Part shown: positions 1 to 8,414 of the stretch, in pieces
Layout of the letters: each line of letters begins with the position of its first letter
Position numbering within the stretch: position 1 is the stretch's first letter
DNA from: Photobacterium galatheae
Lineage (GTDB): Bacteria > Pseudomonadota > Gammaproteobacteria > Enterobacterales > Vibrionaceae
Assembly: GCF_000695255.1 (NCBI RefSeq)
Contig: NZ_JMIB01000027.1
Location: forward strand, 62,001 to 126,000
Length of the DNA stretch: 64,000 nt
Direction: 5' to 3'
Notes under the pieces: model-generated
Told to the model about the DNA's origin: nothing
Databases searched by the model: none
Seen by the model: only the letters and a program-made list of their open reading frames with translations
Made by a program: the position numbers and the translations under genes

Positions 1-130
1 TCTCTTCTACTGGGTAGTATTTAGATAATGCCTCATAAGTCACTTTTGGTAATTGCTCTTTGATGGAGACTTGGGATGCGTTCACCGATGCAGAGATGGC
101 GAGGGATATCAGTATTGCGATTTTATTCAT
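1..130 (-). CDS. Periplasmic protein, N-terminal fragment
   Basis: Only the first 43 codons lie in the window; the gene runs off the left edge. It starts at an ATG at 130 and encodes a short signal peptide (MNKIAILISLAISASVNA), probably cleaved after Ala18, followed by the start of a mature domain. It is divergent from the gene at 188 and shares a 57-base intergenic region with it. The mature part is too short to assign a family. Export to the periplasm is the only function I can support. Confidence 0.6.
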   Translation of the reverse strand, partial: MNKIAILISLAISASVNASQVSIKEQLPKVTYEALSKYYPVEE

Positions 131-187
131 TTTTGTTCTATTGTTTTTTTATGAAAACTTGAATCAATTGATTAAGGTTAAATCTCA

Positions 188-619
188 ATGAAAAAATCAG
201 CGTATGACATAAAGTTTGAGTGTGATCAGGCAGCATCTATGCTCGCAAACAACGAGCTAGGAGAAGCTTTGATGCACTTAACTTCAGCATTTCTAATTTG
301 CATGAAGTGTAGTCGTAATCTAGATAAGTTCAAAGAGGCAAGAGAAAACATTGATGTAAAATTGACGAACCTCAGTGCGAACAAATCAGCAGCAACGATG
401 CTGCTATTACTTTATGAAGCCACTTATCATTGTGAACATGAAGATTTTGAAGAGATTTTAATCTGTCTCTTTGAAGCTGGGGCATTGTTTAACTTAAATC
501 TCAACGAATTGAATGAAGACAATTGTCATTTCGAAACAGTTGATGAACTTTACTCAATATCGACCCGTTACGTGACATGTAAGAAAAAAGCCATTAAGGA
601 ATCGACGAAAAGATGTTAA
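188..619 (+). CDS. Hypothetical protein, 143 aa
   Basis: Not recognised. It is a helix-rich, acidic, cytoplasmic-looking protein with several cysteines, no signal peptide and no membrane segment. Its stop overlaps the start of the sirtuin-like gene at 613 by 7 bases, so the two are probably co-translated. It opens a run of small co-directional genes (188 to 3273) just upstream of the late flagellar genes. A role as a small chaperone or adaptor is conceivable from size and position, but no sequence motif supports it. Confidence 0.65.
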   Translation: MKKSAYDIKFECDQAASMLANNELGEALMHLTSAFLICMKCSRNLDKFKEARENIDVKLTNLSANKSAATMLLLLYEATYHCEHEDFEEILICLFEAGALFNLNLNELNEDNCHFETVDELYSISTRYVTCKKKAIKESTKRC

Positions 620-1353
620 GTGAAACTGAGGTTAATGACTTAAGGAAACACTTGAACAGAAGTGCTTCAACTATTTTTGTGATTGGGCAAGGAATTGACT
701 TTAAGCCTGAGTTATCTTGGCACAATCAAGTTGTAAGGGATTTATATTCAGATGATGAAGGTGTTGTTGAGCAGTCTTGGAAAGCTTTACTGTCGATGAC
801 ACCACAGGCACAAAAAATTCCATTCATTGGCAGTTATACTCAATACGTTTCACAAACGGCACTCATTGATGTGGCAAATTTCTATATCCTGAACACATCG
901 ATTTCAGGAGAGATTGGTGTTACGAGCAAAAATACTGTTGTGGTGAACCTGAATGGACTTCTCCATAAAGGCGTCTGTAAGGCGACAGGCGTGATTAAAG
1001 ATATTTCAACACCGGAAGATACAAAAGATTTAACACCTGCATTTATTCCACTCAGTGAAAACTACCAACCATTTTATGATGTCGTTCATGACCTCGAGAA
1101 ATTCGTTGAAAAGCAGGAGGTCAGAAGTGTGTTCTTCATTGGTGTATCCGGGAAATGCCCGGTTGTGGAGAGTATTTTCAACCGTGCTCTCATGAGAAGC
1201 ACCATGAAAGACCCAGTCTTTAAATGTGTCGTCAATACAGAGGCAACCTATATGGATGATGAAGCGGACCTCGTTGTGAGAGCGGATGCAAAAGATTTTT
1301 TGAGATTGTTGTCGCAATCATTTCCTGATGGAGAACGCTATTTCAATGACTAG
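613..1353 (+). CDS. Divergent sirtuin (Sir2)-like protein, probably catalytically degenerate
   Basis: The order of segments follows the Sir2 NAD-dependent deacylase fold. IFVIGQGIDF (residues ~20-30) sits where sirtuins have GAGIS. YILNTSISGE (~92) sits at the TQNID-G region. NLNGLLHKGVC (~113) matches the catalytic ELHGSLHRVRC stretch. FFIGVSGKCPVVES (~175) matches the GTSxxVxP strand, VNTEAT matches the INxE/DP strand, and ADLVVRADAKDFLRLL matches the C-terminal ADLVIRGDA helix. The catalytic His of the HG pair is Asn here and the GAG motif is altered, so deacylase activity is doubtful; NAD binding or an ADP-ribose role is possible. It overlaps both neighbouring genes. The family assignment rests on motif order only. 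Confidence 0.55.
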   Translation: MLSETEVNDLRKHLNRSASTIFVIGQGIDFKPELSWHNQVVRDLYSDDEGVVEQSWKALLSMTPQAQKIPFIGSYTQYVSQTALIDVANFYILNTSISGEIGVTSKNTVVVNLNGLLHKGVCKATGVIKDISTPEDTKDLTPAFIPLSENYQPFYDVVHDLEKFVEKQEVRSVFFIGVSGKCPVVESIFNRALMRSTMKDPVFKCVVNTEATYMDDEADLVVRADAKDFLRLLSQSFPDGERYFND

Positions 1354-1807
1354 ATTTCAATTATTAAGCTCAAAAGAAGCTTACTCCAGGCGTCTTATTG
1401 ATTACCCGAGTCAGATAAAAGATGGGTTTTCAGAATGCCTCACACAATGTCTCGCTACTTATGACATCAGTGATCGACAGAAAATTGGTGCATTATCGTT
1501 ACTTTGTGACATTGTGGCAACATCGATAGAAAGCAATCTTTTATGTGCAATTTTCAATTTAGAAGCGACAATTGAAGAAGATTATGGATTTGAGCGACAT
1601 TGTGGTGAATCGTTACGATATCTACATTATCCTGAATATATCACGAAATCCATCCTTCATGCGATCAGGGTTTTTAAATATGCCTATCACAATGAATTTG
1701 AGCATGCCGACGGTAATTGGATTGATGATTTAATTATTGAAGAGCTTGCTGATAATATTGCCTATCATATTGAAATACTCACATTAAGGCATACAAAAGA
1801 GGCGTAG
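1346..1807 (+). CDS. Hypothetical protein, ~153 aa
   Basis: Not recognised. It is predicted soluble and helical, with clustered His, Asp and Glu residues in the second half. The ATG at 1346 forms an ATGACTAG overlap with the stop of the sirtuin-like gene, a common translational-coupling arrangement. An in-frame ATG at 1328 would add six residues. A helical protein coupled to a sirtuin-like protein could be its partner, but nothing in the sequence says so directly. Confidence 0.6.
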   Translation: MTRFQLLSSKEAYSRRLIDYPSQIKDGFSECLTQCLATYDISDRQKIGALSLLCDIVATSIESNLLCAIFNLEATIEEDYGFERHCGESLRYLHYPEYITKSILHAIRVFKYAYHNEFEHADGNWIDDLIIEELADNIAYHIEILTLRHTKEA

Positions 1808-1819
1808 AAAGACCTTTAC

Positions 1820-1859
1820 TTTAATAAATTGAAATAAATACCTATTATAAAAACAAAGT
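1820..1859 (+). promoter_or_regulatory. Sigma70-type promoter abutting the start codon at 1860
   Basis: TTTAAT (1820-1825), a 17-base spacer and TATTAT (1843-1848) are followed by only 11 bases before the ATG at 1860. With a usual +7 transcription start the mRNA would have a leader of about 4-5 bases, with no room for a Shine-Dalgarno site. It is one of a repeated class in this window. Confidence 0.5.
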
Positions 1860-2762
1860 ATGAAAAAGTCAGATAAGTTTGAGGACAGCTGGGATGACAA
1901 GAGCCTTGAAAGGGATGGTGGTTTAAAAAGAAATCTAGCCTTAGGCATCATTTCTGCTGCTATTTTACTGGGTGCGTATAGCTATTTTTCATCTGAAGAG
2001 AATACAGATGATGCCAGAATGCACTACATCAGACAGGACTATGATAAAAGCCTTAAGATTATTGATTCAATTTTGAATAATCATGACAAAGTTGAGCAAC
2101 ACGAACAGGCGCTTGAGATTAAGTCAGAAATACTTTCGGATAAAAAGTCAGACTATTATGACAAACATGAGGCGTACACGACGCTTAAGGAGCTTTTTAG
2201 TGTCAGAAACTCTCTAGATACAGCAAGAAAGCTTGTTGATTTAGGTGATGCGTTGAATAAATCTGAAAAAGAGATTTTTGACTATTTAGAATACCTCGCG
2301 AAGAAAAAGGATATTGAATCAATTTCTAGAGTTTCGAAATACTTTTTGTCTTCAGAAGATCACAGACAACAACTGAAAGCAAGAAAATTTCTGGAAATGC
2401 TACCAGAAACGACTGAAAAGCTGATTAATTTAGCTAAGGTGGAACTCATCATTGGCAAGAGCAATGCGACGATAAAAAATGCAGAAACATACCTGAATTC
2501 AGCTGTTTTCTTAGGCAGCGCTGAAGCCATGATGGATCTCGCCTTTTTGCAACTAACCAAAGCTGAAATTGACAAGTTCTCTGCCCAAAAGCATAAAGCT
2601 CAGTTTCCATTGATGGTCAAAAGAGCAATTGATATGGGATACCGGGGTGAAAAGCTAATCAGCGCTGCGACAATTATGAAATTTGGACGCTATGGCGTTC
2701 CTCAGGATATGACCTTAGCAAACTTAATTGAAAAAATTCACTCGGATGCAAAATCAAACTAA
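1860..2762 (+). CDS. Membrane-anchored TPR/Sel1-like protein, 300 aa
   Basis: The N-terminus is cytoplasmic and charged, then one transmembrane helix (residues ~26-43, NLALGIISAAILLGAYSYF) is followed by a long helical domain with repeat-like helix pairs. One segment (AEAMMDLAFLQL ... RAIDMGYRGEK) resembles Sel1/TPR solenoid units. It is therefore probably an inner-membrane protein with a periplasmic helical scaffold domain. Its own promoter lies directly upstream. The 3' end overlaps the next gene by 17 bases. It is not recognisable as a flagellar protein, although it is next to fliJ/fliK. Confidence 0.65.
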   Translation: MKKSDKFEDSWDDKSLERDGGLKRNLALGIISAAILLGAYSYFSSEENTDDARMHYIRQDYDKSLKIIDSILNNHDKVEQHEQALEIKSEILSDKKSDYYDKHEAYTTLKELFSVRNSLDTARKLVDLGDALNKSEKEIFDYLEYLAKKKDIESISRVSKYFLSSEDHRQQLKARKFLEMLPETTEKLINLAKVELIIGKSNATIKNAETYLNSAVFLGSAEAMMDLAFLQLTKAEIDKFSAQKHKAQFPLMVKRAIDMGYRGEKLISAATIMKFGRYGVPQDMTLANLIEKIHSDAKSN

Positions 2763-3273
2763 GTTTTCCGTAGTTTTCACCGCAATATTTTTTTCAGCTC
2801 TGGTGAATGGCGCGGAGTCGATTACAAATTATCTAGATGGTTACGTATATCAGTCTCATGATGAGTTATCTGAGAAGAATATGATCGTCAGCAAAGTCAG
2901 GGATGACCATGTATCAGATGAGTATCAACTGTTTATCATACAAAAAATGAAAAGCGGCCATTCATTTTCAATATCGGCAAAAGTCGGAGAAGATATAAAA
3001 ACGATAGACAGAAATGATATCTCTACAGCCTTATCATTGGCTGTGAGTTCAGGGAAGAATGCTTCAATGTCAGTGGCGTATCACGTGACAAAAGATGAGG
3101 TGATTGCCCTCTATGGGGAAAACTCATTTCTGAATGCAGAAATGATACGGTGTGAGATCAATGATTTTACAATGATGGCGACCATGAAAGAGGGTATTTA
3201 TGAAATCAGTATTAGTGAGAAAGATAAAGGTTCTTTTACCAAAGAGAGCCTAAATCTTCTTACTTTTTGTTGA
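2746..3273 (+). CDS. Exported protein, 175 aa
   Basis: The ATG at 2746 gives a clear signal peptide (MQNQTKFSVVFTAIFFSALVNGA, shown in two parts here: a basic start, then a hydrophobic core to ~residue 20). A GTG/ATG further upstream would bury that signal. The start overlaps the preceding gene by 17 bases, so the two form an operon. The mature domain is beta-rich with two cysteines; no family was recognised. The 3' end converges with the fliJ-like gene, overlapping it by 24 bases. Confidence 0.6.
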   Translation: MQNQTKFSVVFTAIFFSALVNGAESITNYLDGYVYQSHDELSEKNMIVSKVRDDHVSDEYQLFIIQKMKSGHSFSISAKVGEDIKTIDRNDISTALSLAVSSGKNASMSVAYHVTKDEVIALYGENSFLNAEMIRCEINDFTMMATMKEGIYEISISEKDKGSFTKESLNLLTFC

Positions 3274-3708
3274 TTGAGTTGAGATGAACCAGGCGTCCAG
3301 TAATTCTGTTTCAATCTTGTCATCCATAGCTGCGATCATACCTTCACACTTATCAATGAAGTGTTCAATGCCTAAAGACCGGGCCTTGAGTTTCTTATAT
3401 TCATCATTTCTTCGCTCATGTTCTGTGAGCGCGAGTTTTAATGCTTGGTTCACCTCTTCCTGCTCTTTTTCCAAAAATTTAACATAGCCATAGATATTAC
3501 CAAGAATCCCTTTTGATTTGACACCTTCAGAAAAATGAGAAGATAAAGCAATGACTTCTTTGTTGATTTTGTTGAACTTCATATTCAGAGTGGATAATCT
3601 TTTCTTTGTTTCTTTAAGCAAATGATTTGCTAAATCAGATTCACAGTCAATCTTATCTTTGTAATGCTGGAGTACGGATATTCTTTTTTTAAGTGCGTCT
3701 CTATGCAT
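3250..3708 (-). CDS. fliJ: FliJ-like coiled-coil protein (flagellar export)
   Basis: At 152 aa, almost entirely heptad-like helix with Lys, Glu and Leu patterning, it matches the size and antiparallel coiled-coil style of FliJ, the export chaperone-escort that docks on the FliI ATPase ring and FlhA. It lies divergently from fliK (34 bases apart), and fliI lies 4.7 kb away in the same flagellar block. FliJ proteins have little sequence conservation, so the call rests on length, coiled-coil content and context. It could be another flagellar coiled-coil chaperone such as FlgN or FliT. Confidence 0.45.
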   Translation of the reverse strand: MHRDALKKRISVLQHYKDKIDCESDLANHLLKETKKRLSTLNMKFNKINKEVIALSSHFSEGVKSKGILGNIYGYVKFLEKEQEEVNQALKLALTEHERRNDEYKKLKARSLGIEHFIDKCEGMIAAMDDKIETELLDAWFISTQSTKSKKI

Positions 3709-3742
3709 ATTATTTTTAATTTCTTATTATTTAAAAAAAATT

Positions 3743-4780
3743 GTGATTGCCATTAAAAGTCCTCTGAATGCCGAGCAAAACAATGTGTTTTCGCTGGGAA
3801 AAAAAGTAAGCCCAGAAGAAAATAGCAGTTCAAGCACAGAATTCTTATCTATGTTTAATCATAGCAAAGAGAATCGTCAATCTGAACTGGACACGAAGGG
3901 TGAAAATGATCTCAGTGAGAAAGAGGATTTCAGTGAGGTTCTGTCTGCTCAGTCGTGGGAAGTGACTCTGTCTGAAAGAATGGTTCCTGAAAAAATACTC
4001 AGAGATGGAAAAGGCAGTGGTTTTCATGATTTATCTGAAGCGTCTCAAGCACCTGTAGTGGATTTCAAATTAAAGATAAATCAAGGTGAGGGGGATTCAG
4101 TGCCTAATGCTGATGATGAAAATATCGCAGAGGTGCGTCAAACGGAAGATAAAAAAGATCAGGTTTTCAATAATAACATTATTCATAAACGTAATACGAC
4201 TTTCAAAACACACAACATTTCCCCTCCCTCTCAGGGTGAGAACATCCGTAAACCTGATGTTTTCTTGAATGAAAACCAGATAAAGAATAAATCTGAGCAC
4301 GTGGATATTTCATTTCAACGATCAGAGCATTATATCCAGCCTCTGGAGAAAAATGTGCCAACTACAGTTGAATTCGTCTTTCGAAAAACAAATTCATCAA
4401 CGTTAACAGGGTTGACTGAGACCATGAAAAGTGTCGTTGAACAATTTCAAACAAGCAGCGTCAGGTCAGGTGAAATCACAATTAAAATAAAACCATCTGT
4501 ACTTGGCGAGATTGTTATCACCTTAAATAAAGTCGATGATACAAGTGCAAAGGTAATTGATCGAACCACGCGGGCACCGATTGATATCAGAATGGTTGCG
4601 TCAAACCCTGCGGTTGCAAACTACCTTTCTCTGATTAAGCGAGATATCATCAATAAAAGTGGTATACGAGGTGTTTCTGTGAATCATCTGATCGGCCCAG
4701 AGAAGCATGACCATAAAACAAACCGTTTTGATAAAAGTGGTGATGCTTTAAGCGATGAGGAGAATCTTCACCAGTCATGA
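3743..4780 (+). CDS. fliK: Flagellar hook-length control protein FliK
   Basis: This 345-aa protein has a long polar, low-complexity N-terminal half (the secreted ruler region) and a compact C-terminal domain of the Flg_hook family. The signature is the strand pair EITIKIKPSVLGEIVITL (residues ~245-262), equivalent to the conserved LxPxxLGxVxV motif that switches export specificity in FlhB. The start is GTG at 3743. A TATTAT box (3725-3730) lies 12 bases upstream without a convincing -35. flhB is encoded 7.5 kb downstream, so both partners of the substrate switch are present. It is shorter than the typical ~400-aa FliK. Confidence 0.85.
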   Translation: MIAIKSPLNAEQNNVFSLGKKVSPEENSSSSTEFLSMFNHSKENRQSELDTKGENDLSEKEDFSEVLSAQSWEVTLSERMVPEKILRDGKGSGFHDLSEASQAPVVDFKLKINQGEGDSVPNADDENIAEVRQTEDKKDQVFNNNIIHKRNTTFKTHNISPPSQGENIRKPDVFLNENQIKNKSEHVDISFQRSEHYIQPLEKNVPTTVEFVFRKTNSSTLTGLTETMKSVVEQFQTSSVRSGEITIKIKPSVLGEIVITLNKVDDTSAKVIDRTTRAPIDIRMVASNPAVANYLSLIKRDIINKSGIRGVSVNHLIGPEKHDHKTNRFDKSGDALSDEENLHQS

Positions 4781-4929
4781 GTATGTTTTTCAAATGAATT
4801 TTAGTATAAATGAAGACTCGCCCAGTCATATTTGACTTTGGCTGTGAAAAACAATTACAAATTACTTAAGAAATAACTGAGCTTTGACGAAAGCGCAGCT
4901 AGAAAAAACATAAAAAATAACAATAAACA

Positions 4930-5784
4930 ATGCTTTCTATTAACACTAACCTTAATGCGAATCAAGCCGCTACCCAGATTGGTCGCGCGAACCAGGCTGT
5001 ACAGTCTTCTTCTGAGAAGCTGACGACAGGTCTGCGAATCAACAAATCTGCTGATGATGTTTCGGGTGCCGCACTTGCGAATCGACTGGAAAACAGTTCA
5101 GCAAAAACCGCGCAATTCATTAAGAATGCGAATGACGGTATCAATATGATTCAGGCCGCGGATAATGCTATCAAGCAGCAACAAGATCTGGTTGCTCGCA
5201 TGCAGGAGCTGGCTTATAAGGCTGAGAATGGAACAAATACTGCAGATGATCAAAGTCTGATTCAGAAAGAATTTGATCAGCTTGGTAAAGAGCTGGCACG
5301 TAACGTACAGGGCGCAGAGTTCAATGGTAAGAAACTGCTTGATGGTAGCCTGAACGCTGCAATCAACGTGGGCACGGGTACCAACAATCAAATCAATGTC
5401 GCTCTGGGGGCAACCAAGGGTCTGGCGGATATTGTCACAATTGCTGCTGATGCTACGAACGGCGATCCGCTGCTGGCTCTGAAGGGCCATGCCGACGGTG
5501 ACACTTGGAAAACTGAGGTACACGACAAACTCGATGCACTCGCGAAAGGTTACGCTGAACAACGCGCTGATCTGGGTGCTTCACAAAATCGTATCGAGTT
5601 TTCGATTAAGAACCTTGAAGGAACAAAGCAAAACCTAGATAAAACGCTCAGCTCGGCTCAGGACACTGATTTTGCAGCGGAAACTGCTGAACTTGCGAAA
5701 GCGAAGGTTTTGGCAAAAACAAGCCAGACCATGCTTTCACAAGCAAATAAATCTGTTGAAGAAGTCACTCAGCTGCTTCAGTAA
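4930..5784 (+). CDS. fliC: Flagellin
   Basis: At 284 aa this is a compact flagellin. The N-terminal D0/D1 helices (residues 1-140: LSINTNLNANQA, LTTGLRINKSADDVSGAA) and the C-terminal D1/D0 helices (~200-284: RADLGASQNRIEFSIKNL, ending in a QANKSVEEVTQLLQ helix) are canonical. The variable D2/D3 part is reduced to about 60 residues. It is secreted by the flagellar export apparatus and chaperoned by FliS (9729). Codon use differs from its neighbours: CTG, GGT and AAC are favoured, as expected of a highly expressed gene. A strong terminator follows directly, so it is probably a single-gene transcript. I found no convincing sigma28 box upstream. Confidence 0.95.
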   Translation: MLSINTNLNANQAATQIGRANQAVQSSSEKLTTGLRINKSADDVSGAALANRLENSSAKTAQFIKNANDGINMIQAADNAIKQQQDLVARMQELAYKAENGTNTADDQSLIQKEFDQLGKELARNVQGAEFNGKKLLDGSLNAAINVGTGTNNQINVALGATKGLADIVTIAADATNGDPLLALKGHADGDTWKTEVHDKLDALAKGYAEQRADLGASQNRIEFSIKNLEGTKQNLDKTLSSAQDTDFAAETAELAKAKVLAKTSQTMLSQANKSVEEVTQLLQ

Positions 5785-5805
5785 TTTCAATTGAAATGAC
5801 GCATG

Positions 5806-5832
5806 AACCAGCCCCCAGGGGCTGGTTTTTTG
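5806..5832 (+). terminator. Rho-independent terminator of fliC
   Basis: A 10-bp GC-rich stem (AACCAGCCCC / GGGGCTGGTT) with a 2-base loop is followed by a T run, 21 bases after the fliC stop. The T run is also part of the -35 element of the flgK promoter. Confidence 0.9.
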
Positions 5833-5867
5833 TTTTCACAATTCGTGTCGATTATATTTAATAAAAA
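5830..5867 (+). promoter_or_regulatory. flgK promoter, near-leaderless
   Basis: TTGTTT (5830-5835), a 17-base spacer and TATATT (5853-5858) are followed by 9 bases before the ATG at 5868. The predicted 5' leader is 0-3 bases. The -35 overlaps the T tract of the fliC terminator, so the two elements are nested. Confidence 0.6.
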
Positions 5868-7463
5868 ATGAGAACAAACATACTCGACGGCTCTGCTGTG
5901 GCCTTAAATCAGCTGAGATACGCAACGCTCATTTCATCCCAGAATATCAATAGTGCAGATAACCCTTACTACTCAAGAAGTACCGTTGTTTTTGGCACGG
6001 ATCAATCTGGTATGCTGACAACGAGCGCAAAGCGTATGAATAACTTTTTTCTGACGACGCAGCTTCACGCTGCAACAGCCAATGATGCTTACGCTGAACG
6101 CTATCTGTCATTTGCCGCGAGCGTGGATAAGATTATTACAGGCATCTCACCCGATGAAAGTGGAAGCGCCAATAACCCGGTTTTAGCGGGCATCGATGAC
6201 ATTAGCGAAGCTTTGAGTGCGCTTGCCACAACAGATAGCACGAGCGGCCGTTCTGCATTACTGAGCAGAATGAATTCTCTCATCGCGAATGCGCATACTT
6301 TGCAGGAAAGCCTGGATGAATTCAGGAAGCAAGCTGATGCTGAGGTGTCAAGCAACGCAAAGGTGCTTGAGAGCCAGGCGAAACAACTCGCAGAAATTAA
6401 TCGACGACTGTCATCAACCCCAAACGACAACAACTTGCTCACACAAAGAGATACGCTCTTAGGTGAAATGAGCAAGCTTGTTGATATCGAGATTCAAGAA
6501 AGAAGCCATGGGGGAGTCGATGTTCAGGTCGCGGGGGGGTACTCCCTCGTTGATGGATTGAAAAGTGCGAAGGTGACTGCTGAGACCGGAGCCTATGGTG
6601 ATGACCTTTATTTGGCGGTGAATGGGGATGTTTTATTCAATCCGGAGACACTCGGTGGTTCTTTAGGAGGGAATCTTGCTGCCAGAGAGGAAATCATTGA
6701 TGGCTCAGAAAGAGGGCTGGCAAAAGCGCTGCTTGGGTATTTCTCTGCGCTGAATGTTACTAACAAAGGTGGATTTACGAAAGATGGTCTCTCGGGTGAA
6801 GCACTCATCTCAATTCCAGAGTCATCCGCGTTGTCAAATGCGAAAAACAATGGCACGGGAAATTTCTCAATATCCATTGATCAAAACAATGTTGCAGCGT
6901 TGAGCAGTGGCCCAATGATCATTGAAAAAACAGCCAGTGGATTTCTGGTTGTCGACACATCTACAGGAAATTCAGTCACAACAGATACGTCGCCAATTGC
7001 AGCTTTTGGCTATCAATTTGACGCAAAAGGTACCATGGTCGCCGGCGATAAGTTTCTCGCAGATCCTTTGGCGAATATGTTGAAAGGCGCAACAGTGACT
7101 GGAGGCATTAATGACATCGCTGCGGCATCGAAGCAACCTGTTGCATCCGGTGATGTGAGTAATCTGAAAAATTTAGCTGAGGTCTCGGATAAAAAGATTT
7201 TTTCCGGTGGGAAAGACACGATTTACAACGAGATATCGAATGTTTTCGTGACGATCGGTAATCGTCATGTTGCAGCAAAACAAGACGCAACGACACATAA
7301 GACGATCAGCGAGACCGCAGCAATGAGATGGGCAAACCTGAGTGGTGTGAATACCCAGGAAGAAGAGCTGAATATGATTAAGTTTCAACAGATCTATCAA
7401 TCTGTGTCGAAAGTCATTGAAAGCGATAAAAAAATGTTTGAATCAATTATAGGCGTCGTATGA
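5868..7463 (+). CDS. flgK: Flagellar hook-associated protein 1 (FlgK)
   Basis: This 531-aa protein joins hook to filament. The N-terminal helix contains the rod/hook family signature (INSADNPYYSR, residues ~28-38, the counterpart of ANNPYYSR). A second conserved block near residue 190 (LSSTPNDNNLLTQRDTLLGEMSKLVDIE) is typical of FlgK, and the C-terminal helix carries SGVNTQEEELNMIKFQQIYQ. It ends 4 bases into flgL (ATGA overlap), giving a coupled flgKL pair. Chaperone FlgN was not identified in the window. Confidence 0.93.
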   Translation: MRTNILDGSAVALNQLRYATLISSQNINSADNPYYSRSTVVFGTDQSGMLTTSAKRMNNFFLTTQLHAATANDAYAERYLSFAASVDKIITGISPDESGSANNPVLAGIDDISEALSALATTDSTSGRSALLSRMNSLIANAHTLQESLDEFRKQADAEVSSNAKVLESQAKQLAEINRRLSSTPNDNNLLTQRDTLLGEMSKLVDIEIQERSHGGVDVQVAGGYSLVDGLKSAKVTAETGAYGDDLYLAVNGDVLFNPETLGGSLGGNLAAREEIIDGSERGLAKALLGYFSALNVTNKGGFTKDGLSGEALISIPESSALSNAKNNGTGNFSISIDQNNVAALSSGPMIIEKTASGFLVVDTSTGNSVTTDTSPIAAFGYQFDAKGTMVAGDKFLADPLANMLKGATVTGGINDIAAASKQPVASGDVSNLKNLAEVSDKKIFSGGKDTIYNEISNVFVTIGNRHVAAKQDATTHKTISETAAMRWANLSGVNTQEEELNMIKFQQIYQSVSKVIESDKKMFESIIGVV

Positions 7464-8386
7464 GAGTAACAACGAATGGAATGTTTAATCACATTAGTGA
7501 ATCAACAGGGAATCACTTTAATGTCATATCAAAACAAATGCAGCATACACAATATAGAGTGTTGAAATCTGGGGATGATCCGATTGCTCAAGGCCGAATC
7601 ATTAATCTCAAAAAAAGTATATCAGATCTCAATGACTATAAAACATCAGCTCAAGTGGTCCAGACGGAGTTATCAGAGATTGAATCCAGAACAAAATCAT
7701 ACGGAGAATTATTTAATCAGCTCAATACACTGATTGGAAAAATCTCCAGTGGAACAATGAATAGTCGGGATCTGAAGCAGCAGTCGAAACAAATGGATGG
7801 GATGATGAATGATCTTGCCCAAATATTTAATACAAAGAATACGAATGGAGAATATGTCTTTGGGGGAACAGCGACCGATTCTCCTCCATTTGTGAAAGAG
7901 AAACAGACTTTAGCAATCGATGGGGTGGACAGAGAAGTCGAAATATGGGTGTACAAAGGGAACCAAGAAAAGAAACTGACCCAGATTGGTGCAAGTGTGA
8001 GTTTACCAAGCTCAGTGATCGGCTCTGAGTTGGTCAGTGCAAATGGAACAACCATTTTCGAAACTGTCGCGAAAGCACAATATTATTTATCTCAAGGTCA
8101 GGATATGCCAAATAACATTCTTGAAGAAGTGGAAACCTCATTTGATGCATTGCTGGATCAAAGAATCTCATTTCAATCTGACATTGGGCATGCTTACGCG
8201 ACCGCAGAGAGGAATACAAATATGTACCAGGGGATGATGGATGAATATACGAAGCTACTATCGAATACTGAAGATTCAGATTATATTGCTGTTGTCACCG
8301 AAATAAAAAAGCAACAGCAAATCATGAATGCGCTCGCGCAATCGTCAAAAGTTTTGATGGATATGGCGACATTAAAATTCAATTAA
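7460..8386 (+). CDS. flgL: Flagellar hook-associated protein 3 (FlgL)
   Basis: This 308-aa protein has the flagellin-like N-terminal helix (MRVTTNGMFNHI ... YRVLKSGDDPIAQGRI) and the FlgL block NTKNTNGEYVFGGTATDSPPF near residue 128. A C-terminal flagellin-like helix (AVVTEIKKQQQIMNALAQSS) closes the protein. It forms the second junction ring between FlgK and filament. Its start overlaps the flgK stop (ATGA), so expression is coupled. Length and architecture are normal for the family. Confidence 0.92.
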   Translation: MRVTTNGMFNHISESTGNHFNVISKQMQHTQYRVLKSGDDPIAQGRIINLKKSISDLNDYKTSAQVVQTELSEIESRTKSYGELFNQLNTLIGKISSGTMNSRDLKQQSKQMDGMMNDLAQIFNTKNTNGEYVFGGTATDSPPFVKEKQTLAIDGVDREVEIWVYKGNQEKKLTQIGASVSLPSSVIGSELVSANGTTIFETVAKAQYYLSQGQDMPNNILEEVETSFDALLDQRISFQSDIGHAYATAERNTNMYQGMMDEYTKLLSNTEDSDYIAVVTEIKKQQQIMNALAQSSKVLMDMATLKFN

Positions 8387-8414
8387 CCTTAGCAATATTT
8401 GAATTAGGTTCTTC

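Noticed and set aside
4781..4929. sigma28 promoter (TAAAGTTT-N11-GCCGATAA) upstream of fliC
   Set aside because: I searched by eye and found no acceptable match; a TTGACG with a 19-base spacer is present but weak.
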